Assembly (NCBI GenBank): GCA_001931875.2
Contig: MSJH02000830.1
Span: 1-64,000 of the forward strand
DNA length: 64,000 nucleotides
Origin: Byssochlamys sp. IMV 00236
Taxonomy: Eukaryota > Ascomycota > Eurotiomycetes > Eurotiales > Thermoascaceae
Direction: 5' to 3'
Shown here: in pieces, positions 41,678 to 53,900 of the stretch
How positions within the stretch are numbered: the stretch's first letter is position 1
How the letters are laid out: each line of letters starts with the position of its first letter
Made by a program: the position numbers and the translations under genes
The notes under the pieces: generated by a model
What the model was told of the DNA's origin: nothing
Seen by the model: the letters and a program-made list of their open reading frames with translations, nothing else
Databases searched by the model: none

Positions 41678-42276
41678 TAATATATATTTATTCTATATTT
41701 AATATAAGCTTATTTTACTCTATTATTAAGAACTTTATATTTAAATAAAGATAATTTCTATTACTATTTATTAAAGTTAATAACTTTAAAGAATAATTTA
41801 TTAAAGATATTTTAAATTTTTAATAAAAATACTATAGTTATAAAGGCTTTTAATTATAATATATTATTAAATAAATAAGTTATACTAATTTATTTAAAGA
41901 GTCTATATATTATCTATAGTATATTTAAGAGATTATTATAAATTTCTATTATTACTATTTAAATAAATTAAAGCTAAAGAATAATTTTAATAAAGCTTAA
42001 TTTTAAGAAAGAAAGTATTATTATAATATTAATATAAAAGATAAGTTATTTAAAAAGATTTATTAGTTAATACTTATATAAAGAATTATATAATCTTATA
42101 AAAATATTTTTAATATATAGCTTAATCTAAATTTAAGCTCTTTAAGCTATATTTTATTTATTAAGCTTACTTATAATAGCTTATTTTAGTTTAAATTAGC
42201 TAAATAAAAATCTTATAGTTAGTCTTAATATTAACTACTTTATTTTATTTATTTTAACTTATTTCTTAAGCTTATA
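41678..42276 (+). mobile_element. 3'-end remnant of a second Gypsy-F-family element
   Basis: 41700-42018 is the reverse complement of the Gypsy-F internal sequence at about 50980-51280, and 42019-42276 is a shortened reverse-complement copy of the Gypsy-F LTR. Together they are the 3' end of a plus-oriented family F element, with a purine tract AAGAAAGAAAG (42005-42015) before the LTR. The element is cut on the left exactly where Copia-3 begins, so Copia-3 probably inserted into it. The other part was not found left of Copia-3. Confidence 0.75.
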
Positions 42277-42284
42277 TTTTAATA

Positions 42285-43019
42285 GAAATAGCTTATATAA
42301 TATATTATAATTTAAAATTACTTACTAATAAATAATTAATAAAGATAATTAATTATTAAAAATATATTTAGTATATATTAAGATTAAATAAAGAGTTAAA
42401 CTTATTTTATATTATTTAAAAATTACTAAAGTTTAATTTAAGTATACTTATATTTTATTTTTTAAATAAAAAGAATATCTTATTAATTATTAATTCTAAA
42501 AATAAAGAAATTTATTATATTAATTTTTAATTTTTTTTAAGAAGTTTACTAGTAAAAATAATATTAAATCTATAACTTATTTCTTTATAAAGTATTTTAA
42601 AAATACTTAGTTTAATATAGTTATATTTATAGTATTATCTAAATATATATTTTAATATATATTTAATATTACTATATTTATATTTATAGTATTATCTAAA
42701 TATATATTTTAATATATATTTAATATTACTATATTTATATACTTAATAATATATCTTATTTTAAATTTTATTCTCTTTATCTCTTTAAAAAAGTAAAAGA
42801 AATAAGATTTTATAATTACTTTAAGTATAAAGCTTAAACTAAATTTAAGCTATATTTAATATATACTTATAATACCTTAAATATTTATTTAAAATAAAAT
42901 ATAAATATATTTTTAATAAAAGTTATTAAAATATTTAATAAATATTTATATTAAAATAATTATAAAGTAAAAGATTTTTTTAGTAAATAAAATATAAGAT
43001 ATTATTAAAATAAGTTATT
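42285..43019 (+). repeat. dispersed repeat R1, copy B, first part
   Basis: Similar to 5390-6090 throughout. It differs by a tandem duplication of a 57-bp segment (42623-42679 and 42680-42736) that is single in copy A. It ends with TTATT (43015-43019), the Copia-2 target duplication. Confidence 0.82.
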
Positions 43020-43294
43020 TATTATAAAATAGTAGTTAAAACTAATAAATTCTAGTATAATAAAGATTTTACTTAGAGGAAATCTTTAGAAATAATTTTA
43101 CTAAAGTAAAATTAGGCAGTTTAAAGAAACTACTTCTTAAGCTCTATATAAAAATCTATTGCCTTAAGTAAGAATATATAAAAAATACTTTATATCTACT
43201 ATATATACTAATATTCTTTTTTTCTAAATATTATTAGCCCTTTAAGCTATTAAATTAATCTAGGGAATTCTATTTAAACTTATTTTTTTTAACT
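43020..43294 (+). repeat. Copia-2 5' LTR (275 bp)
   Basis: Begins TATTATAAAATAGTAG and ends TTTTTTAACT. It is followed by the primer-site relic AGTTATAAGCTTAAG. Confidence 0.92.
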
Positions 43295-45328
43295 AGTTAT
43301 AAGCTTAAGTTTATAATAATTTAGGAAAAACAGTTATATAGTAAAAATTATTTTATCTTAAATATTTAAGTTTAAACTAATAGTAATAAGCTATTTTTAT
43401 ATAAGAAAAACTATAATAAGACTACTTTAATATTATATTAAATATTAAACTTAATAAAAGTTAAATCTTATTAAAGATTAAAGAATTAATCTATTATTAT
43501 TATATCTTTAATAAAAGATAAGAATAATAAGAAGAAAAAACTAATTTTTACTTTCTTAAGGGAGAATTATAAGATATAATTCTTATATATAAAAAAGTAG
43601 CTTCTTAATAAAAATTGCTAAGATATTATTAAATTATTTAAAGAAGAAAAGAAAAGCTAAAATAAGAAGATATTTAGAAAAACTAATATAATTATATAAT
43701 ATTAAATTATTAAATATCTCTTAAATAGTAATTAAGAGAACTTTATAAATTTATTTAATATAAAGAATTTATAAAAGAGATTATAAATAAAATATAAATA
43801 ATCTCTCTTTACTTAGAAATATTAGCTTATTTAATAATATATATAATTTTAAATAACCCCTAGACAGATAATTTTAAATACTTAAGGATAATTAAATTTA
43901 ATAAGGAAAAAAATTAAAATATATAATAAGAATATATTTTCTTTAGCTAAACCTAAAGCTAGGATTTAATAATTATTCTTAGCCTTATTTAAAGAGTATA
44001 CTATTACTAGAATAATAATTAATATATAAATAAGCCTAGATATAGATAAAATCTTAAGTATTTTAAAGGAGATAAAAGCTTAACTCTAAATAAAGCTAAT
44101 TATTATATTTTTTACTAAGAATAAATAAACTCTAATTAAATACTATATCTATAAGAAGGATTATTATATTAAAAACTATTTATTCTTATTTATTATTTAG
44201 AAAAATATAAAAGATAGTTAAAAATAAAGAAAGAAGTCTTTTAAATAAATATTTAATAATTCTATTATTTAAAATAAGAAGATAATAGATTTAATTATTA
44301 AATTTTATAAGAAGATTTAATCTCTAAAAAATAAGAGATTAAAAAATAAGAATTATAAGATATATAAGGTAAAAAAAACTTTAGATTTTAGGAAGAGCTA
44401 ATCTTAACTAAAATCCTTAATTTTAGTTATTTTTAATAACTAAGTCTTATATAAGATTACTTACCTTTTAAAAGATATTATTAATAAGAATTTATCTTAA
44501 TAATATATAGATAATAATACTAGTTTATATATAATTAATAAAAATTACTATTTTAAAGAATTATTAATTTAAATTTAATAAAGATATATTTATATAAGAT
44601 AAAGAAATCTTATATTTAAAATATATAAGAATAATTATTTTAAGAGATAAAAATAAGAAGGTATTAAATCTAGAAAATATATTATTTATATTAAATCTTA
44701 GGGTAAATCTCTTATTAATTAAGATATTCTATTAGTAATTAAATATATATAAATATTTTAATAAAAGAATAATATCTATATTAAATAAGTTAGATAAGGT
44801 TATAATTTAAGATATTATTAAATATAGAATTTATATTATTAAGAGAGTTTTCTTAAATTAAATATTAAAGTTATAATATATACTTATTATATTATTATCT
44901 GTTAAAAATATCTTTAATATTATAATTATAAATTAAGAGAAAGGATTTTTTTAAAATAAAATTATTTTTTTATTTCCTTAAAATAAAATTAAAGAAGAAA
45001 AAGAGTATTAATTATAATATAGGAGAATTAGCTATTTTAAACTTAAAAAGGTTAAAAACTTATATAACTTAATTATATTAAAGAAACTTATTAAAATAAT
45101 AATAAACTATTAATATATAATATATATTATAATTAATATTAGAAATAAGAGAGATATTATTAATATAAGAAAGATTAATATTCTTAAACTTATTTATATA
45201 AATATATATAGTTAAATACTAAAGTCTAAGAATAAATATATTTATTTCTTAATAGTTATAGATAATTTCTTAAGAAAAATATAAATATTTCTAATAAGAG
45301 CTAAATCTAATATTACCTCTATCTTAAA

Positions 45329-45822
45329 TAGAGTAATTATATAGGCGGTTTAGTTTAATTTAAGGGGGGGATTAAATTACCTATAGCGGTTTTTAGTTCG
45401 GGGCAGATAAACTGTATTTAAACTAAACTATATATTAGTAATTTAGTTTAAAATTAAAAAAACTAGATTAGTATAATTAGTTACTAACTTAAGTTAGATC
45501 TAGTTATATAACTATACTTTAGCTATATTAGAATAAATAACGAAAATTATAATATTATAATTTACCGATTTCTAATATATTTTTATTATATATATTAAAT
45601 ACTATAGTAATTTTATACTTTTAATATAAGTATTAATAAATTATATAGTATAATTTAAATACGAGGTTAAAATTATAGTTTAAATAGTTTAAACTAAAAA
45701 CTACTAGTTTAGTTTAGTTCTAGTAGACTTATACCGCGGTTTACTAAGAAGTAAATTAAACTAAACTATAGGCGGTTTAGTTTAGTTTAGTTTAGTTTTT
45801 TTAGTTTACTATAACTACTCTA
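45329..45822. mobile_element. 494-bp non-autonomous hAT-like DNA transposon
   Basis: Copia-2 is interrupted here relative to Copia-1 and Copia-3. The insert is flanked by a perfect 8-bp duplication ATCTTAAA (45321-45328 and 45823-45830). Its ends are 13-bp inverted repeats with one mismatch: TAGAGTAATTATA at the left and TAGAGTAGTTATA read inward from the right. An 8-bp duplication with short TAGAG-type ends is typical of hAT elements. There is no coding capacity. An 18-bp word TATAGGCGGTTTAGTTTA occurs in direct orientation near both ends (45340-45357 and 45767-45784), and a TTTAG run lies at the right. CpA is depleted here too. Confidence 0.88.
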
Positions 45823-48554
45823 ATCTTAAATAAATAAAAAAAAAGGTTAAGATAATAATAGGTCTTTAAATTCTTAGTATATAATTAAATAATATATTAA
45901 AACTTAAGAATTTTTTTAAGATTTAAAAGAAATAGTTTAGTATCTATTATAAATTAATAATTTTATATATATTATTATAAAATAAAGCTATAGAATAAAT
46001 ATATTAAACTATTAAAAAAGGAATAAAAGCTATACTTAAAGATTTAAACCTTCTAGTTAAATTATAAGTAAAAGTAGCTTAAACTAATATATATATTAGA
46101 AATAGAGTATTAAATAAACTAATAATTAATAGGGTTTAAATATTTCTAAAAGAAGCCTTTATTAAAGTTAAGTTATTAATTAATTATTTAAAAGTATAAG
46201 AATATTAGGCGATATTATATATAAACCTAGAATCTTTATTATAAAATATATAGAGAAACAAGTTAATAAATTAAAATAAAATCTATATTTTTATAAGATA
46301 TATTAAGGGAATAAATAAATAATAAAAAGTTTAGGCTTTAAATATAAAAAAGACTATTAAAACTTATTAAATTAAGTTCTTTAAGAATAAATTAGAAGAA
46401 AACTTAAATCTTAAAATTCTTTAAAAATTACTGCTAAATATAATATTAATAAAAAACTTAAAAGATTAATTAATAACTTAGCCTATTATCTTAAGTATAT
46501 ATATATTTTTAAGTAAAAAGAAGAATAATATTAATAATTAAGAAAAGAGCTATAAAAAAATTTTAATTTTTCCTTAAAAAAAAAAGAAGTTTTTTATTAA
46601 AAAGAAATTAAAATACTTTATTATAATAAAATTATAGAATAAAAAAAGATATTTAATTATTCTTACTTTAATAATCTAAATAATTATAAGAACTTATAAA
46701 TAAATCTCTTATCCTTATTAAGCAGATAAGTTATATCTTATATAGAGATCTTTTATATAGTAAAATATAAGAAAAAGAAGATTAAATTACTAGATAATAA
46801 ATAAGATATTAAAAAGTTATATTAAGTAATACTTATATTAAATCTTTTACCTTTAAGCATTAATATAGACTAAAAATAATATATAGAATAAGTATTAAAT
46901 ACTATAATAATAATATATATAGTAAAGAAATATATTTTAATCTTAAACTTATATTATGCTATAATTAATAACTTTATTCTAAATAAACTATAGTAGAGTA
47001 TATTTAAAGCTAAAATAAATATACTTTAAGTAAATAGAATTTTTAAAGTAATTATATTATTATTAAAAGCTAATATTATAATTAGCTATTAAATATTAGC
47101 TATAAAATATAATTTAAATAATTCCCTTTAAAAGCTTAAGATATATCTTATTATTTAAAGATTTACTTAGAAATATAATATTAATTTTAAGTATACCTTT
47201 ATTCTTATTTTATAATATAATATACTATAAATATTTTTAGCTATTATTATAATAGAGAATTATAAGTACTATATTATAAATATTAATAATACCTTTATAA
47301 AGTTAATATTAAAGAAAGAGATTTATATAATATCTTTATTAAAAATAAATATATTACTAAAAATAATAATAAAAGTTCTTTAATCTTTATATAATTTAAA
47401 ATAAGCTATAAGAGATTAGAATTAAACTTATAATATTTTAGAAAATAAGTTTTATATAGATTAATATTAATCTATATTTATTATAATACCTAGAGAAAGA
47501 AATCTTATTCTTAATATATATTAATAATATCTTAATTAATATAAAATAAATAAAGAATATTTATTAATTTAAATAAGAGTTTAAATTAATATATAAGATA
47601 AAGGACTTAAAAAAAATAAAAAAAATCCTTAGTATTTAAGTTATTTAAAATAAGAAGGACTAAATATTAATAATAGATTAATCTTACTATACTAAAGAAT
47701 TCTTATTATAATATAAAATAAATAAAGAGAAAGTATATTTAATTAATATCTTATTAAATAAATATAACTCTTTAAAATTATCTAGCCCTTAAAATAAAAG
47801 AATAAATTAAAAAGAGTATTAAAAAATTATTAATAGCTTAATCTATTTAATAATCTTAATAAGACTAGATATTATATTTATAATAAATAGATTAAATTAA
47901 TATTTATTAGATTTATTTAAAAAATATTTTAAAATATTAAAGTCTTTTATAAGATACTTATAATTAACTATATATCTTAGTCTTAAGTTTAATATAAACT
48001 AAGACTAGTAACTTATTAAGTATTTAAACTTAGATTATATAATAGATAAGACTAATTAAATATTAACTTAGAGAATATTTTTATTTTAGTTAATAGCTTA
48101 ATAAGCTAATTAAATAAGAAATAAAAGTCTATTATAATTTTAACTATAGAGGCTAAATATATAGCTATATATTAAGCTATAAAGTAGTCTTAATAATTAG
48201 CCCTTTTTTTAAGAGATATAAGATATAGATATTATATTAATCTAAATAAATTTAAACTAATAGTAAGAGAAAAGTAAGCTTTTATTATTAATTCTTTAAT
48301 TAAAGTCTATAAGAATAATTAAGCATTATTATTACTAATTAGAGATACCTATACTTATAAAAAATTAAAGTATATTAATATTATATATTACTATATATAT
48401 AACTTATATTAAAAGAATAAGATTAATATTAAATTTATTAAAATGCGGGATATAATAATAAATAGTTTTATTAAACTATTACTAAAGGTAAACTTCTTAA
48501 GATTCTTAAGTTAATTAAGATTAACTAATTTAATAAGTCTAGATTAAAGAGAAA

Positions 48555-48829
48555 TATTATAAAATAATAGTTAGAACTAATAAGTTCTAATATAATAAAG
48601 ATTTTACTTAGAGAAAATCTTTAAAAATAATTTTATTAAAATAAAATTAGGTAGCTTAAAGAAATTATTTTCTAAGCTTTATATAAAAATCTATTACTTT
48701 AAGTAAGAATATATAAAAAATACTTTATATTTACTATATATGCTAATATTCTTTTTTTCTAAGTATTATTAGCCCTTTAAGCTATTAAATTAGTCTAGGG
48801 AATTTTATTTAAACTTATTCTTTTTAACT
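48555..48829 (+). repeat. Copia-2 3' LTR (275 bp)
   Basis: Matches 43020-43294. It is preceded by a purine tract AAAGAGAAA and followed by TTATT. Confidence 0.92.
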
Positions 48830-48905
48830 TTATTAAATATTTAAGAATAAATAATTTATTCTAAATATCATTAATTATAATCTTAGAAATACTATTATAA
48901 TTAAT
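48830..48905 (+). repeat. dispersed repeat R1, copy B, second part
   Basis: R1 resumes after Copia-2 (AAATATTTAAGAATAAATAA and onward) and matches copy A to about 6150, where the two copies diverge. Confidence 0.8.
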
Positions 48906-49215
48906 ATATTTATTTATATTTTACTATTATATTATTTAAGTTAAGCTTTAATATAGTTAATAGTAAATATTAATAATATAATAAATATTAATAATATAGT
49001 AAATATTATTAACTTTAATATTATATTAATAGAGATATTTTAGCAGATAATAAAATTTAATTAGTAAATAGTAAAAAATATAAAAGCTATATTAAACTAA
49101 AATTACTAAATAATAAAATATCTTATAAGTTAAAATAATATAGCTTAAAATAATATAGCTTAAAAGAATAATTAATTTAACTATTAATAATAATAGTAAT
49201 ATTAATATTAATAAT
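48906..49215. other. gene-free AT-rich stretch, nothing recognised
   Basis: About 310 bp of RIP-type sequence with short direct repeats (AATATTAATAATATAGTAAA-like words near 48960-49020, and AATATAGCTTAAAA twice near 49136-49165). No element end or motif was identified. Confidence 0.6.
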
Positions 49216-49513
49216 TATTATAAGATAGTAGTTAAAACTAGCAGTTTATAGAGAGAATATATAAGAGATTCTCTTATAAGAGAATCTAAGATAATTATAT
49301 ATATAGTTATAGAGAATAATTAGCTTAATAAAAGAATTCTTATACTAAGTATATTAGCTTAAAAGAAGAATTTAATTAACTTAATATAACTAATTAATTA
49401 TAATATAAAAATATATTAATATTAATTTTACTCCTTATATTTTATTCTTATTTTAAGTTATACTTTCCTTTAAAACTAATATAAAAATTATTTTATTATT
49501 TATTTTTTTAACT
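49216..49513 (+). repeat. Copia-G LTR, first unit (298 bp)
   Basis: Direct repeat of 49755-50054. Begins TATTATAAGATAGTAG and ends TTTTTTTAACT. Confidence 0.82.
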
Positions 49514-49754
49514 AGTTATAAGCTTAAGTTAGTAAAAACTTAAGAAAATAAATACTTAAATAATATAAAACTCTTTATTAAGATTATAAGATTTAAAATA
49601 ATAGCTATTAAATACTTTTATATAAGAGATATTATAATAAGATTACTTTAATACTTATTTTATAAATATTAAATTTAATAAATATTAAAATTTATTAATA
49701 GTTAGAGAATTAATTAAATTACTCTATATATAGTTAAAGAATTAATTAAATTAT

Positions 49755-50054
49755 TATTATAATATAGCAGTTAAAACTAGTAGTTTATAGAGAGAATATA
49801 TAAAGAATTTCTTTATAAAGAAGTTTAAAATAATTATATATATAATTATAGAGAATAATTAGCCTAGTAAAAGAGTTTTTATATTAAGTATATTAGCTTA
49901 AGAGAAGAACTTAACTAATTTAATAAAATTAACTAATTATATTATAAAGATATATTAATATTAGTTTTATCTCTTATACTTTATTCTTATTTTAAATTAT
50001 ATTTTTTTTAAAGCTAGTATAAAAGTTATTTTATATTCTCTATTTTTTTTAATT
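49755..50054 (+). repeat. Copia-G LTR, second unit (300 bp)
   Basis: Begins TATTATAATATAGCAG and ends TTTTTTTAATT. Transitions separate it from the first unit. Confidence 0.82.
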
Positions 50055-50634
50055 AGTTATAAGCCTAGATTAATAAGAACTTAAGAAAATAAATACTTAA
50101 GCAGTATAAAACTCTTTACTAGGATTATAAAATCTAAAATAATAGTTATTAAATACTTTTATATAAGAAGTATTATAATAAGATTACTTTAATATTTACT
50201 TTAAAAATATTAAATTTAATAAGTATTAGAACTTATTAATAGTTAGAGAATTAATTAAATTACTCTATATATAGTTAGAGAATTAATTAAACTACTTTAT
50301 ATATAGATAAGAATATCTCCTATTAATAACTTTAATAATTAAAAAAAAGATTAATTCTTATTTTTTCTAAAGAAAATTATAAAAAATAGTTTATTTATAT
50401 AAAAAAATAGCTTATTAATAAAGACTATTAAAATATTATTAAATACTAATAATAAAATAATAACTTATTATAGAAGAAAAATAATATAATAATATAATAT
50501 TAAATTATAAAATACTTATTTAAAGATAATTAAAATAAATATATTAAAAATACTATTATTAAAGTATTATAAGATTATCTTAAAAGATAATATAAAAAGA
50601 CTTAGCTTACTTAATAATATTAATTTTATTAAAG

Positions 50635-50965
50635 TATAGGCTTAAAGAGTAAGTTAAAATAAATAGAATAAAGTAATTAATACTAAGACTAGCTATAAGA
50701 TCTTTATTTAGCTAATTTAAACTAGAATAAGCTATTATAAATAAGCTTAATAAATAAAATATAGCTTAAGAAGCTTAAATTTAAATTAAGCTATATATTA
50801 AAGATATTTTTATAAGATTATATAACTCTTTATATAATTTAAAAGAGTTTAAACCTTATTTTTTTAAGTTAAGTAAATATTAGCTAATAAGTTAGTTATT
50901 TTATTAAAGCGCCTTAAGATAGCTTTTCTTAAAATTCTCTTATCTCTTATATTAGTATTATAATA
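50635..50965 (-). repeat. Gypsy-F 3' LTR (left copy, 331 bp)
   Basis: Begins TATAGGCTTAAAGAG and ends GTATTATAATA. It equals the right copy in length and differs by transitions. Confidence 0.9.
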
Positions 50966-53900
50966 ATATTTCTCTTTTTAAGGTTAAGCTCTATTAAGAT
51001 TATTTTTAAATTTTAGCTTATTTAAGTAATAATAATAGAAGTTTATAATAATCTTTTAAGTATATTATAAATAGTATATAGGCTTTTTAATTAAATTATT
51101 ATAGCTTAATTATTTAATAATATATTATAGTTAAAGGCTTTTATAATTATAATATTTCTATTAGAAGTTTAAGATATTTTTAATAATTTATTCTTTAAGG
51201 CTATTAACTTTAATAAGTAATAATAAAGGTTATCTTTATTTAAGTATAAGATTCTTAATAATAAAGTAAAGTAAGCTAATATTAAACATAAGATAAATAT
51301 ATATTAAGATAAATAGATTAAGCTAATAAGTATATAGGCTAATAATCTTAGTAATATAAAATAGGCTAAGATTCTCTTAGTTAAGTTTCTTCTAAAAGCG
51401 CTAAGTATAAATATTTTAAATATTTAATTAAATAAATTATCTTATATAATAATAATAAGCTAAAGTTTAATAATAATTAGTCTACTCTTTATAATAGGCT
51501 TAAGTAATATAGATTTAAGTATAAATATAATTTATAATATTTTATATCTTTTTAATAAAGGCTTTAATATTTTTAATAATAGGCTAGTTTATAGACTAAA
51601 TAAGCTTAAATCTTATATATAAATAAAACCTATAATTAATAAAAAAAAGGTAATACTTTAATAATCTTAGAATAATAAGAGTTTAATATAAATTTAGTTA
51701 GAAATAGCTAGTTAACCTAATTATCTTATAAATAGCTAATATAAGTATATAGGTATTATTCTAATATAGTATTTATTCTTTTAATTTAATTATTAATCTT
51801 AAAATAATAGGTAATAAATAATAAGTTTATAATATTTAAGTATTAGATTAAGTATTTCTAGAAAGTAATAATAAATTAAAGATTTTAATTAAATATTATA
51901 GTCTTTAATAGCTTATAAAGCTTTTATATATAATAAATATATAATTATACTATTCTTTTAATATTATAAATAGCTTAATAAAGAATAAAATATTTTATCT
52001 TTATAAATTAATCTATAGTAACTAGTATAGTATTATAATCTTAATAAAATATAAGTCTAATAATAAAATCTATTAAAATATTTTATTAAAAATATTTAAG
52101 AATAAAAAGCTAATATAAGACTTTTTAATAGCTTTTATTTAAGAGTATAATATAATAGTAAATATAGTAATTCTAAATTTAGTAATTTATATATTAATAT
52201 ATATTTAGCTAATAATACTCTTATAAGATTAAGTTATAAAGCTTATATTTTTTAAGATATTTAAATATATACTTATTATAATATTCTTATAATAAATAGG
52301 CTTTTAACTTATTATAATTAAGAATATATAAGTAATCTTTATAATATAAGTATTTTTTTTATTAATAATTAGCTAATATAATCTTAAAGTAATAATTAGC
52401 TTTATAATCTAAGGCTTATAAGATAGACTATATTAAATTATTAAATAAGTAAGCTATATTTAATAAGTTTTTAATATTAAGTAAATACTTTAGTTTATTA
52501 AGTATAATAAGAGAATTTAGCTAATCTTATTTAATAAGTAAAGTTACTTCTTCAATAAATAAAATAATCTCTTTAATAAGCTAAATTATTTTCTTAGCAG
52601 ATTAAATAATTTTAATAGACTAGTTAAATAGTAAAATAGATTAAATAGGTTTTCTAAGCTATATAATTTAGCTTCTTAAGGTAGATTAAATAAATATTCT
52701 TATAAATTTAATAAGATTTTTAATCTCTTAAGCTATTAAGTTAATAAAATAAATATACTTTATTACTTAACTTCTAATAATAGCTTTTAGCTTTAAGAAT
52801 CTCTAAATCTATAGGTTAAAATTCTCTTTTTTTAAGACTATCTAACTTTAATATTATAGCTATTTATCTCTCTTTTTAAAGAAATTCTTTAACCTTTTAG
52901 TTAAAGTATTAAGCTTTATTTTTTACTTTTTAAGATAGTATATAACTTAGAAGTTAAATTAAGATAAGAACTTAAATTAATAAGTCTATTACTAGTTTAA
53001 TAGTTTAATTAATATAAAATATTTTAAGTTATAATAATTTATAATAAATTTAATTAGTAATAATATATCTTTAAGCTTAAGGTATTATTCCTTAAAGTAA
53101 TAAATAATTACTAGTAGTTTTTTATTATAAATCTTATAATTATACTTTATAATAAAAAGCTTTTTTAAGAAAAATATAATAAAATATAGAATTTCTTTAT
53201 TATTATATTAAGATATAACTTTAGCTAATATATAGTTAAATAAATTAGTTTTAATTATAACCTTATAAGTCTAATTAAATAACTTTAAGATTAAGGCTTA
53301 AATAAATATTTTTTAAAGCTTTAAAATTAGACTAATAAGTAAATATTTAATTAAAGAAAATTCTCTTTTAAGTTAAGTTTATAAGTAGTATAATTATTTT
53401 AAAGAAGTTATAAATAAACTAATAATAAAAGTTATTAAACTTAATAAAGGCTTATATATTAATTATATAGATTAAGGTCTTCTATTTAATAATTATTTTT
53501 ATCTTATTTAAGTTTATTTTAATATAGTTTTAGCTAATAATAATACTTAAGAATTTAGTTTTAAAGATAATAAACTTATACTTTTAAATCTTTATATATA
53601 AGCTTACTTTATATAGCTTCTATAGAATAATATAAATATATTAAATATATTTAGAATAAGTTATATTATATACTAAAATATTATTAAGGTATATAGTATA
53701 AAAGATATTAAGATAATCTTATAGAGTATTATTAATAAATTATTAAAATATTACTAATATTCTTATTAAGCTAAATAGTATTATTAGTAATTTAAATAAG
53801 CTAAATTAAGTATAGAAAGCAGTTAAATATTCTTATTCTTTTTTAATATAAAGGCTATTAAATATAGAAATAATATTAATCTTTATAAAGTATTTTATTC

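Larger units (their letters stand above)
43020..48829 (+). mobile_element. Copia-2: complete, RIP-dead Copia element carrying a hAT-like insertion
   Basis: The element is 5810 bp, or about 5308 bp without the insertion and its duplication. LTRs are 275 bp each and the target duplication is TTATT (43015-43019 and 48830-48834). It is similar to Copia-1 along its whole length. The RT motif again reads YINNILI near 47516. The intact empty site exists in R1 copy A at about 6071-6090, which confirms both ends. The element is inactive: all frames are full of stops. Confidence 0.93.
49216..50634 (+). mobile_element. duplicated 5' end of a Copia subfamily (G), truncated by Gypsy-F
   Basis: Two units of LTR plus leader lie head to tail with a 539-bp period: LTR 49216-49513, leader 49514-49754, LTR 49755-50054, then leader and gag-like sequence to 50634. 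The LTR ends (TATTATAA...TTTTTAAYT) and the primer-site relic (AGTTATAAGCCTAG) are those of the Copia-1 family, but the LTR middle differs, so this is a sister subfamily. The leader holds a roughly 30-bp tandem repeat (AGTTARAGAATTAATTAAAT words near 49700 and 49730). The coding part is cut off where Gypsy-F begins. Confidence 0.8.
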
